From an uncultured Pseudomonadota bacterium (GTDB lineage Bacteria; Myxococcota; UBA796), in the NCBI GenBank assembly GCA_913040875.1, contig CAJWHX010000136.1, forward strand, positions 1 to 8,145: a stretch of 8,145 nt of DNA. The letters run 5' to 3'. Made by a program: the position numbers and the translations under genes. Shown here one piece after another: positions 1 to 6,029 of this stretch; the first letter of the stretch is position 1, and every line of letters starts with the position of its first letter. The notes under the pieces were generated by a model that worked only from the letters and a program-made list of their open reading frames with translations, was not told where the DNA came from and ran no database searches.

Positions 1-69
1 GCACACTTTTTTATTAAATAAAATTTTGGACTTCTAGTTTATTTTTGAAACCTAATTAAACCCACGGCA
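1..69. other. AT-rich upstream region of the C39-like gene
   Basis: Strongly AT-rich, as expected for a promoter or the spacer after an unseen gene. TTTTATT (9-15) and AATAAAA (17-23) form an inverted repeat around one base. No -35/-10 pair with correct spacing is convincing, and the window edge cuts the context. Confidence 0.35.
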
Positions 70-1065
70 TTGACCCCCAATATTCGATACTTTATTTCCA
101 TTACAGAACAGCCCGTTGCCATGGGACTCGTATTGCATGGTGAGGCCAGTGATCTCAACATCGACTGGAACACTCGACTTGGAATACCAGAATATCGCAC
201 TCAATCCGACAATCTAGTCGCACCCGAAGCATCTTGCAATGTCACCACGTTTGCAATGGTCTTAGAGCGACTGGGAATTGGTCGCGATCAGGTATCGAGT
301 GTCTTGGATCAAAAGATGGGCGTCTCAATGGTCCAAACACCCGAAGCACAATCGGAAAGCTGGATCGATGCCACCCTAGAGTATTTGAATACTTCGATGA
401 AAAAGAGCATGAATTACCAGAGAGTTCGCGGACAAACCGCCATCGGAAAAGATCAACAGTCGAATATGGCGGCGGAGTATCGCGACCGAGCACAAATGGA
501 AGATCTACTGGATCTGTTGGCACACGAAATTGGAGTGCCTCGAACATCTGTAATATCATCCCCCAAAAGAATGCTCGAAACCATTACTGGTGGCGTAAAC
601 ACTCCAACAACCGAACAAATCTGGAATCGAAATTGGGATTCGTTATCGGAAAGGGTCGAGCTATGCTTACAGGCTGGCGGAGCGGCCGCTCTGTCTTTCA
701 AACACAAAGGATCTCGTTCGAGTGCAACACACATCGTTTCCATACTTGAAGTAAAGGAAGATGGATTTGTCATCGATGATCCCTATGGCATCGTTCGAGA
801 AGATTACAATCCGCGCAGCTGGGACGATGCCTATTGGTCCAAACGAGACAATGACAGCCTTATCAGCTCCAGATCCCTCTCCGAGCAACGAAATGAGATC
901 GGGGACACAAACGAATGGGGCATCGGTTGGGCTAGAGACTTGCAAGATGAAGAGAAAAAGGGACAAGAAACAGTCCTATCCAAAAAACAAATTGAGCGCT
1001 CGATGTTCTACGTGCAGCTGTTTCACCGACAGACTGATACGACGACCGACTCTGACACAGAGTAA
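70..1065 (+). CDS. C39-like (papain-fold) cysteine peptidase domain protein
   Basis: Seen: 331 residues from a TTG start. Residues 39-70 hold the core of a C39_2-type papain-like peptidase: Gln46 (oxyanion position) and the nucleophile Cys56 in an ASCNVTT context at a helix start. His221 opens a strand (HIVSI), and Asp236/Asp237 in VIDDPYG supply the third catalytic residue. The order Gln-Cys-His-Asp fits the family. About 150 mostly helical, charged residues separate the Cys and His blocks, which is long for this fold, and the C-terminus is a charged tail ending in DTTTDSDTE. There is no signal peptide or membrane segment, so the protein looks cytosolic or is exported by another route. An in-frame stop at 46-48 limits the N-terminus. 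Neither TTG 70 nor ATG 121 has a clear ribosome site, and both keep the whole domain. Inferred role: proteolysis or amide cleavage, substrate unknown. It converges on trhO and has no operon partner in view. Confidence 0.72.
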   Translation: MTPNIRYFISITEQPVAMGLVLHGEASDLNIDWNTRLGIPEYRTQSDNLVAPEASCNVTTFAMVLERLGIGRDQVSSVLDQKMGVSMVQTPEAQSESWIDATLEYLNTSMKKSMNYQRVRGQTAIGKDQQSNMAAEYRDRAQMEDLLDLLAHEIGVPRTSVISSPKRMLETITGGVNTPTTEQIWNRNWDSLSERVELCLQAGGAAALSFKHKGSRSSATHIVSILEVKEDGFVIDDPYGIVREDYNPRSWDDAYWSKRDNDSLISSRSLSEQRNEIGDTNEWGIGWARDLQDEEKKGQETVLSKKQIERSMFYVQLFHRQTDTTTDSDTE

Positions 1066-1111
1066 TCAGTCATGGGGCGCTGTTCGGACAATAGAATGAC
1101 CTGAAGTGAAC

Positions 1112-1957
1112 TCAAGGCACAGCAAGTCTATTTTGACGCACCCGATCAATACAGTGCGGACAGCTGATTCCAAACTCATATTTTTCAGACTGCTGATCTT
1201 CTACGGATAAGGGGGCTCTGCACGCATAGCACTGCGTTACCTCCGTTTCTTCGAGTGCAGGATTCAGCGCCACACGGTGATCAAAAACAAAGCAATCCCC
1301 GTTCCAATGCGCTCCGCCCACTTCTTCAAAATACCCAAGAATACCGCCTTTGAGTTGCTTGACATTGGTAAAACCAGCATCGAGCATCACAACACTCGCC
1401 TTCTCACAGCGAATACCACCAGTACAAAACATCACAACGGGAGTGTCTTTCAGTTCCTCTGGCATTTCTGACACCGCTCTTGGAAAATCTCGAAAGGATT
1501 TGATGTCCAATTCCATAGCCGTTTCAAAAGTTCCCACACGACATTCATAGTCATTTCGAGTATCGAGTACGAGGACATCTTTACCTGCGTCGAGCCATTC
1601 CTTAAACTCGGTCGGCGTGATTTCTTCGCCCGTAAACTCTGCAGGTTTGATGTGGTCGACTCCCAAAGAGATGATCTCCTTCTTCAATCGGACATTCATT
1701 CGGCGAAACGGTTGATAGTCCGAGTAGGAAACTTTCAAAGGAATATCAACAAAACGCTCGTCCTGTTCAAGATGCTGTACAAAGCCATCAATCTGTGTTT
1801 GAGCACCGGCTAAGAAAAAGTTAATGCCTTCTGTCGACAGCAAAATGGTCCCTTTCAGATCTAGATCAGTGCACACATCCTGAAATGGTGCTTGCAGCGC
1901 ATCGCGATCTGGTAAATCCACAAATCGATACCCGGCAATATTGACGACGCTGTCCAT
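1112..1957 (-). CDS. trhO: tRNA uridine(34) hydroxylase TrhO (rhodanese-family, YceA-like)
   Basis: Known role: TrhO hydroxylates U34 of certain tRNA anticodons to 5-hydroxyuridine, using O2, as the first step towards cmo5U/mo5U wobble modification in the cytosol. Seen: 281 residues. The N-terminal acylphosphatase-like domain carries the family motifs KGTILLSTEGIN (36-47) and RRMNVRLKKEIISLG (85-99). A rhodanese domain follows (about 112-215), with LDTRNDYE and the active-site loop FCTGGIRCEKA, where Cys178 is the predicted catalytic cysteine and Cys184 is also conserved. The C-terminus has two CxxC pairs (Cys243/246 and Cys266/269) that look like a small zinc knuckle. The protein is somewhat shorter than E. 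coli YceA but no domain is missing. ATG 1957 is preceded by AGGAG at good spacing. The gene is divergent from the acetyltransferase gene and convergent with the C39-like gene. The identification is secure. Confidence 0.95.
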   Translation of the reverse strand: MDSVVNIAGYRFVDLPDRDALQAPFQDVCTDLDLKGTILLSTEGINFFLAGAQTQIDGFVQHLEQDERFVDIPLKVSYSDYQPFRRMNVRLKKEIISLGVDHIKPAEFTGEEITPTEFKEWLDAGKDVLVLDTRNDYECRVGTFETAMELDIKSFRDFPRAVSEMPEELKDTPVVMFCTGGIRCEKASVVMLDAGFTNVKQLKGGILGYFEEVGGAHWNGDCFVFDHRVALNPALEETEVTQCYACRAPLSVEDQQSEKYEFGISCPHCIDRVRQNRLAVP

Positions 1958-1963
1958 GACGCT

Positions 1964-1968
1964 CTCCT
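1964..1968 (-). promoter_or_regulatory. Ribosome binding site of trhO
   Basis: Read on the minus strand this is AGGAG, six bases before the ATG whose first base is at 1957. It fixes the trhO start. Confidence 0.8.
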
Positions 1969-1996
1969 ATCCACTTTTCACTGGCGCTATGTATCC

Positions 1997-2012
1997 AAAA
2001 TTCATGAATTTT
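1997..2012. repeat. Perfect 16-bp palindrome AAAATTCATGAATTTT
   Basis: The sequence equals its own reverse complement over all 16 bases, with its centre between 2004 and 2005. It lies about 40 bases from each of the two divergent start codons, which is where a dimeric repressor could act on both genes. No regulator gene is adjacent. AT-rich intergenic DNA produces such palindromes by chance fairly often, so an operator role is only a suggestion. Confidence 0.45.
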
Positions 2013-2033
2013 TCAAGTCAAATGCCCCATTTT

Positions 2034-2039
2034 AAGGAG
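2034..2039 (+). promoter_or_regulatory. Ribosome binding site of the GNAT gene
   Basis: AAGGAG nine bases before ATG 2049. This near-perfect Shine-Dalgarno sequence fixes the start. Confidence 0.8.
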
Positions 2040-2048
2040 TGAACCACC

Positions 2049-2501
2049 ATGACTTTCACCATTCGTTTAGCCACAGAAGACGATGTCTCAACGATTCTTC
2101 TGTTCATTATCGCCCTTGCGAAATACGAACAATTAGAGCATGAAGTCGTCGCAACAGAAGACCTACTAAAAGAAACTCTGTTTGGGTCGGAACCTCAGGC
2201 TGAAACCCTATTGGCCTTTGAAAACGATACTGCCGTGGGCTTTGCTCTCTTTTTCTCCAATTACTCCACTTTCCTTGGACGCGGTGGAATTCACCTTGAG
2301 GATTTGTTTGTCCTCGAGGCATTTCGGGGGCGCGGGTATGGCAAAGCGCTCTTAGACAAAATGCAAGACATAGCCAAAGAAAGACAGGCAGGAAGACTAG
2401 AGTGGAATGTTCTAGACTGGAATACCCCTGCCATTGAATTTTATGAATCAATGGGTGCCAAACCGGTATCAGGCTGGACGACCTATCGAATGACATTTTA
2501 A
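2049..2501 (+). CDS. GNAT N-acetyltransferase, SSAT-like (polyamine/thialysine type)
   Basis: Role: transfer of an acetyl group from acetyl-CoA to an amine. Seen: 150 residues, a single complete GNAT domain. The N-terminal strand-helix (IRLATEDDVSTILLFIIALAKYEQ) and LEDLFV at 83-88 strongly resemble spermidine/spermine N1-acetyltransferases. The acetyl-CoA pyrophosphate loop is R93-G-R-G96-Y-G98. WNTPAIEFYESMGA (124-137) places Tyr132 where SSAT enzymes have their conserved tyrosine, and Glu84 matches the conserved acidic residue of LEDFFV in the animal enzymes. From family knowledge, substrates could be spermidine, diamines or thialysine; the sequence does not decide between them. It is cytosolic, with no signal peptide. 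The gene is divergent from trhO and ends 29 bases before the end of the convergent MopE-repeat gene, so it is probably transcribed alone. Confidence 0.9.
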   Translation: MTFTIRLATEDDVSTILLFIIALAKYEQLEHEVVATEDLLKETLFGSEPQAETLLAFENDTAVGFALFFSNYSTFLGRGGIHLEDLFVLEAFRGRGYGKALLDKMQDIAKERQAGRLEWNVLDWNTPAIEFYESMGAKPVSGWTTYRMTF

Positions 2502-2530
2502 GAGATGATACACATCCCAATGGCTTACAT

Positions 2531-3892
2531 CTAAGGGCATACTGGATGAAAGGCCAAATCGTCGACCAGTACACCATTGAACGATCCGACTAAGGTGCTG
2601 GCACCGGTACTTGGAACAATCGTCCACAATTGTGAACCCGTTGCCGCGATCAGCAACCCTGTTGAATGATCAAACTCCAATCCAACAGAGGCAAACGGCA
2701 CAGACGTGCTGACGAAATTGCTAGCCAGTCCAGTGTTGGGGTCGACTGTAAATATTCGGTTCTGTGATGCATCTGCGCCATACATAGTATCGGTACTGCA
2801 GTCATACGCCATTCCATTGTTACCGATGTTATTACCCAAAGATCCGACGACGGATGCTGGACCACCACCTAGATTGAGCTGCATCAGCTGATTGTTGGCA
2901 GAATTCAAACCGTACAGCTGGTTGCCACCACCGAAAGAAATACCGCCCATAGCCCCAACACCTGTCGTTCCAATCGATACACCAGTCCCCTGACAGACAT
3001 CAAATGAATAGAGCGTACTGCCCGCATTGGAGTGAACAATAGCCGTCCCATCTTCCCAGACATCCATCGAGTTGATACCGGTCAATCCAGATTGGATACT
3101 CGTAATAGAACTGACTGAAGCGTTACTAATGTTGATTTCATACACGTTCATTGATTGCGTATCGATGGTGACCAAAGACCATCCCACTTTCACATCTTCA
3201 TCCACCGTTCCGTCACAGTCATCGTCAGTCGCATTGCAAATATCTAGAGCACCTGGGTACACAGCTGCACTACCGTCATTACAGTCTCCAGCGACGTTCA
3301 CTCTCCCATCTACCTCTGTACAAGACTCCACTGTATCGTTCGGGTCTCCATACGAGTCAAAATCATTGTCGGCATACCAAGTACTGGTAACCCCTTCATC
3401 GATGTCTCCATCACAATCGTTGTCCATTTCATCGCACACTTCTTCGGAATCTGGATTGACCAAATCATTCCCGTCGTTGCAATCCAGATCATTGTCCACC
3501 CAGCCTTCTTCTGCGGCACAGGCCTGTTGACGATTGTTGGCATTTCCAAACCCGTCGCCATCGCTATCGGCATACCAGGTGTCTCCAACTCCATCATCTA
3601 GGAGGCCGTTGCAATCATCATCTTTGTCATTGCATACTTCAACACCGTCAGGATTGATGGTGGCATCTGTATCGTCACAATCAGAGGTATCCATCACTGT
3701 ACCTTCGGGTTGCTCACAGGCTTCCGTCCAGTCATTCAGGTTGCCGTAGCCATCAGAATCATTGTCGAAATAAAAGATGCTGGTGTCGCAATCTGGTTCG
3801 GTAGCCGTGTCTACTGAGTCTACAGTTGAATCAGGCTTGTTGTCTTCTGCACAAGCGAGGGTCAGAAGGAATAGGATGGGATGGGTTCTCAT
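2531..3892 (-). CDS. MopE-repeat lipoprotein with C-terminal propeller-like domain
   Basis: No specific function recognised. Seen: 453 residues from ATG 3892. A short hydrophobic leader ends in LTLAC, so Cys14 is the likely lipidated residue. Residues 37-234 are three tandem repeats of exactly 66 residues matching the putative metal-binding/MopE-type motif (Pfam Cu-binding_MopE). Each has a DxDxDGxG-like loop, a CxD segment and a closing DDDCNG-like segment, with four cysteines at identical spacing. Residues 237-450 are beta-rich, with recurring blades such as LYGLNSANNQLMQL, MYGADASQNRIFTV and LWTIVPSTG, suggesting a small beta-propeller. Expected location: anchored to the outer membrane, facing the periplasm or the surface, with the Asp loops probably binding Ca2+ (inference). 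A TTG at 3922 could extend the frame, but it falls at the predicted -10 element, so the ATG is preferred. No strong Shine-Dalgarno is visible. It is divergent from the M48 lipoprotein gene. Confidence 0.85.
   Translation of the reverse strand: MRTHPILFLLTLACAEDNKPDSTVDSVDTATEPDCDTSIFYFDNDSDGYGNLNDWTEACEQPEGTVMDTSDCDDTDATINPDGVEVCNDKDDDCNGLLDDGVGDTWYADSDGDGFGNANNRQQACAAEEGWVDNDLDCNDGNDLVNPDSEEVCDEMDNDCDGDIDEGVTSTWYADNDFDSYGDPNDTVESCTEVDGRVNVAGDCNDGSAAVYPGALDICNATDDDCDGTVDEDVKVGWSLVTIDTQSMNVYEINISNASVSSITSIQSGLTGINSMDVWEDGTAIVHSNAGSTLYSFDVCQGTGVSIGTTGVGAMGGISFGGGNQLYGLNSANNQLMQLNLGGGPASVVGSLGNNIGNNGMAYDCSTDTMYGADASQNRIFTVDPNTGLASNFVSTSVPFASVGLEFDHSTGLLIAATGSQLWTIVPSTGASTLVGSFNGVLVDDLAFHPVCP
3191..3784 (-). 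repeat. Three in-frame 198-bp units encoding MopE-type repeats
   Basis: Units are 3587-3784, 3389-3586 and 3191-3388, in protein order. Each encodes 66 residues. Cysteines sit at 59/72/87/94, 125/138/153/160 and 191/204/219/226, giving 13-15-7 spacing every time. Each unit starts with a similar strand (SIFYFD, DTWYAD, STWYAD). The units have diverged in sequence, and the third has a weakened acidic loop (DNDFDSYGD). Confidence 0.85.
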
Positions 3893-3925
3893 ATCAATCC
3901 AAGGAATAAAGGGTTTCAGCAAAAC

Positions 3926-3955
3926 AATATATCAGTTCCAGTCTAATCCAAGCAA
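3926..3955 (-). promoter_or_regulatory. Predicted extended -10 promoter of the MopE-repeat gene
   Basis: On the minus strand, TG-A-TATATT (-10 hexamer at 3926-3931, TG at 3933-3934) is preceded, after 18 bases, by the weak -35 TTGCTT (3950-3955). Transcription would start near 3919, leaving a leader of about 27 bases before ATG 3892. That rules out the upstream TTG at 3922 as a start if the call is right. Confidence 0.5.
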
Positions 3956-4027
3956 CATCCGTAGCATTGTACCGAATGCTGCCCACATAACGAAAGATAC
4001 CATGAACCATACAATACAGAATCTTCT

Positions 4028-4056
4028 TTGAAAGACCGTCTAGGATTGAATAAAAT
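4028..4056 (+). promoter_or_regulatory. Sigma70-type promoter of the M48 lipoprotein gene
   Basis: TTGAAA (4028-4033) and TAAAAT (4051-4056) are separated by exactly 17 bases. Each hexamer matches the consensus at five of six positions. Transcription should begin near 4063, about 45 bases before ATG 4108. This is the best promoter in the window. Confidence 0.75.
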
Positions 4057-4095
4057 AGATCTACCACCGTTGATACATCATCAACAAGAATGGTC

Positions 4096-4099
4096 GGAG
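4096..4099 (+). promoter_or_regulatory. Ribosome binding site that decides the M48 gene start
   Basis: GGAG lies eight bases before ATG 4108. The in-frame ATG at 4090 has no such site, and starting there would put six extra residues ahead of the lipoprotein signal. Confidence 0.65.
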
Positions 4100-4107
4100 T
4101 CACAGCT

Positions 4108-4887
4108 ATGCGCACCCTTTGGACAACACTCATGGTTCCATTTTTTCTCTCTTGCAATGGAGATGGAAGTGGCAAGATCAACCTGTATACGATCGAAGAC
4201 GACATTGAACTGGGGCGTCAATTGCGAGCGGAAATCGCTTCAGATCCCGTGACCTACCCAGTCTTGTCTCAGACGATGTATCCTGAAGCCTACGCCCATC
4301 TCTATGAGATTCGAGACAGCATTTTGGCAAGTGGCGCGGTCTATTACGCCGATGACTTTGATTGGGAGGTGCAGATCATCCACGATGATGAAACGCTGAA
4401 TGCTTTTTGCGCTCCAGGTGGCTACATCTACGTCTATACAGGGCTCATCAAATTTTTGGCCCATGAAGACAACCTCGCCGGAGTGATTGGACACGAGATT
4501 GCCCATGCAGATTTGCGACACTCTACCCAGCAGCTCACTCAGGCTTTTGGTCTAAGTGTGCTCTTGGCTATTTTAACCGACAGTGACCCTGGACTCCTAG
4601 GAGAGGTCGCGGCAGGACTGGTCAATCTCTCATTCAGCCGATCGGATGAGAGGGAAGCCGATGAAGCATCTGTCGATTACCTTTGCAACACGGACTATGC
4701 AGCCGACGGTACTGCTGGTTTCTTCGAGCAGCTTGAAGGATTTGAGCTCCCAGAGTTTCTCAGCACCCATCCAAGTTCCGAGACTCGGGTGGAAGACATC
4801 ACAGAATACGCCACCAGTCTGGGATGCGACTTGACCTTAAAACCGGATGCAGACTATCAGGCTCTCATCGATTCGTTGCCTCGATAA
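4108..4887 (+). CDS. M48-family zinc metalloprotease, lipoprotein (LoiP/YggG-like)
   Basis: Role: zinc-dependent endopeptidase of the cell envelope. Relatives such as LoiP and BepA act in periplasmic and outer-membrane protein quality control; the substrate here is unknown. Seen: 259 residues from ATG 4108. The signal peptide ends in FFLSC, so Cys16 is the likely lipidated residue. NAFCAPGGYIYVYTGLI (about 98-114) is the family's substrate-strand motif. HEIAH at 129-133 supplies two zinc ligands and the catalytic Glu, and EREAD (Glu183) the third ligand. STHPSSETRVEDI near 220-232 is the typical C-terminal M48 signature with a conserved His. No TPR domain follows, so it resembles LoiP more than BepA. 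A Cys replaces the usual small residue just before APGG, and Cys193 and Cys240 might form a disulphide. It has its own promoter and converges on the SGNH hydrolase gene with 26 bases between. Confidence 0.92.
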   Translation: MRTLWTTLMVPFFLSCNGDGSGKINLYTIEDDIELGRQLRAEIASDPVTYPVLSQTMYPEAYAHLYEIRDSILASGAVYYADDFDWEVQIIHDDETLNAFCAPGGYIYVYTGLIKFLAHEDNLAGVIGHEIAHADLRHSTQQLTQAFGLSVLLAILTDSDPGLLGEVAAGLVNLSFSRSDEREADEASVDYLCNTDYAADGTAGFFEQLEGFELPEFLSTHPSSETRVEDITEYATSLGCDLTLKPDADYQALIDSLPR

Positions 4888-4913
4888 CTCAAAGTTCAAC
4901 ATTCAACGCATAT

Positions 4914-5966
4914 TCATTTCGATTTTGTGTACTGCTCTTGCTTTATCAACCAATCTGCCACCACTTGATGACCTTTGGGATTCCAATGTGGGTCGCTTTG
5001 AAAATACAAACCCGGTCCTTCCGGTTGAAGCACTGGTGTTAAGTCCGTGGCGCTGATAATCGGCGGAACAATGGTCTGTATTTCTGTCACCACTTGTTCT
5101 GCCAATCCAGATTCTGTAAACGCTTCCATTGGTGGTACAAGCCAAATACGGCATTCCACCTTTTGACGCACGCACTCCAAGGCGAGTGCGTCCAACTGTT
5201 TCTCACTAGCCTCCAAAGCCGTTCGCAGCTGATCAACATCGCGCAATTGATCAATTTGAGCCTGTTTTTCTGCAAATCGATCGTCTGTTTGTATCGCCCA
5301 AAGCGCATACAATCTAGAGATGAATCTTGAATATTGCAGTGTCGTGAGTAGGGTATCCTTTCCCTCCAAGGATACCTCTGCCGTTTCATCAGGTTTCATT
5401 GGTGGTCTACTGGACCAATCGTTCTCCCAGATATCGTTTCCCCAGAAGAAGAACAGCCATACTTCGTCCACTTTCACCTTCGACTCTTTCCAGAGCATCA
5501 ATGCATCTGAGGTGTTGTACCCGTCCACACCAGCATTCAGCCAATCCACATTGTGGACACCGGCTTCCAGTTGTCCAACAAAACTCTGCGACCACGACAC
5601 CTGACCGGCAAACAGAAATGAATCCCCAAGCAATAAGATTCGCTTGTCCACCGGGCGATTTACTCGTCCCGACGAAGCTACTCGAAAGCCATTTTCATCG
5701 GTGTACACCCAATTGTCAAACTCTAGGCCTTTGAACTGTGCCTGCCGATTTGGATGGTGCTTGAATCGAGGTTTATCCGGACGCTCCCCCGGTTTAAATC
5801 CACCCACTGGCTTATATAAATCCGTCGGCAACTGAGAGTGTACGATGTCTTGCAGAAATGTATCGTGCCAAGTAGGAAAGAAACGCACCATCGCTTCAGC
5901 CAATCCGGCTGCGAAGAATACTCCCAAAAGGATGGCTTTTATTTTGGATTTCGATGGAACATTCAT
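4914..5966 (-). CDS. Membrane-anchored SGNH/GDSL-type hydrolase
   Basis: Role: probably an esterase, deacetylase or acyltransferase acting outside the cytoplasmic membrane; the substrate cannot be told. Seen: 350 residues. An N-terminal hydrophobic segment (about 9-28) after a Lys-rich start looks like a signal anchor. SGNH blocks follow in order: LLLGDSFLFAG with nucleophile Ser116, LNAGVDGYN with the block II Gly146, FFFWGNDIWEN with Asn177, and SDPHWNPKGH with Asp325 and His327. The last block resembles the AlgX/AlgJ-like and DHHW-type SGNH families. Between blocks III and V, residues about 229-270 are charged and helical (AQIDQLRDVDQLRTALEASEK), perhaps a short coiled coil. ATG 5966 abuts the ATG 5967 of the opposite strand, with only a weak ribosome site. 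A tentative promoter is TTGAAT/TAAAAT on the minus strand (6002-6007 and 5981-5986), but its 15-base spacer is short. Confidence 0.85.
   Translation of the reverse strand: MNVPSKSKIKAILLGVFFAAGLAEAMVRFFPTWHDTFLQDIVHSQLPTDLYKPVGGFKPGERPDKPRFKHHPNRQAQFKGLEFDNWVYTDENGFRVASSGRVNRPVDKRILLLGDSFLFAGQVSWSQSFVGQLEAGVHNVDWLNAGVDGYNTSDALMLWKESKVKVDEVWLFFFWGNDIWENDWSSRPPMKPDETAEVSLEGKDTLLTTLQYSRFISRLYALWAIQTDDRFAEKQAQIDQLRDVDQLRTALEASEKQLDALALECVRQKVECRIWLVPPMEAFTESGLAEQVVTEIQTIVPPIISATDLTPVLQPEGPGLYFQSDPHWNPKGHQVVADWLIKQEQYTKSK
5352..5376. repeat. Nine-base-pair inverted repeat inside the SGNH hydrolase gene
   Basis: GGTATCCTT (5352-5360) and AAGGATACC (5368-5376) are perfect reverse complements around a seven-base spacer. 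In the hydrolase mRNA the loop would read GGAGGGA. No T-run follows on either strand, so it is not an intrinsic terminator. A stem of this length can arise by chance in a window this size. Confidence 0.4.
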
Positions 5967-5989
5967 ATGGCTTTCATTAGATTTTACTA

Positions 5990-5998
5990 TGCTATAAT
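5990..5998 (+). promoter_or_regulatory. Extended -10 promoter of the PH-like membrane protein gene
   Basis: TG-C-TATAAT is a perfect extended -10 element; no good -35 is needed or seen. Transcription from about 6005 leaves a leader near 25 bases before ATG 6030. It therefore argues against the in-frame ATG at 5967. Confidence 0.6.
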
Positions 5999-6029
5999 CA
6001 GATTCAAATTTATCATTGGTGGTGTATTT

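Larger units (their letters stand above)
1958..2048. promoter_or_regulatory. Divergent control region between trhO and the acetyltransferase gene
   Basis: These 91 bases must hold the promoters of both flanking genes. The middle is AT-rich and contains a perfect palindrome (1997-2012, listed separately). On the minus strand TTGACT and TTGAAA lie next to the palindrome, but no -10 hexamer at proper spacing is convincing. On the plus strand I could not assign a promoter with confidence. Confidence 0.5.
3893..4107. promoter_or_regulatory. Divergent intergenic region between two lipoprotein genes
   Basis: At 215 bases this is the longest non-coding stretch in the window. It holds a minus-strand extended -10 promoter (3926-3955) and a plus-strand sigma70 promoter (4028-4056). 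Between them is an imperfect hairpin with core arms AGCATT (3963-3968) and AATGCT (3975-3980) around GTACCG. A short hairpin GTTGAT/ATCAAC (4069-4074 and 4080-4085) falls in the expected leader of the M48 mRNA. The hairpins are short enough to be chance. I see no small gene here. Confidence 0.5.

Noticed and set aside
2107..2577. Minus-strand 156-codon frame opposite the GNAT gene
   Set aside because: It overlaps a clear acetyltransferase gene with conserved motifs and has no protein-like pattern of its own.
3072..3530. Long plus-strand open frame (152 codons), Ser/Thr/Pro-rich
   Set aside because: It is the mirror of the MopE repeats on the opposite strand. The GAT/GAC-rich codons read back as Ser and Thr, and there is no ribosome site or recognisable domain.
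3191..3784. CRISPR or other regularly spaced array, because of the regular 198-bp spacing
   Set aside because: The units are in-frame coding repeats with protein-level conservation, not identical short DNA repeats with unique spacers.
3893..3922. Ten-residue upstream extension of the MopE-repeat protein from TTG
   Set aside because: It would put residues before a clean lipoprotein signal and begins upstream of the predicted transcription start.
5838..6029. Upstream extension of the PH-like membrane protein
   Set aside because: It would overlap the start of the opposite-strand SGNH gene and read upstream of the extended -10 element. The added residues up to 5966 are the mirror of a real gene.
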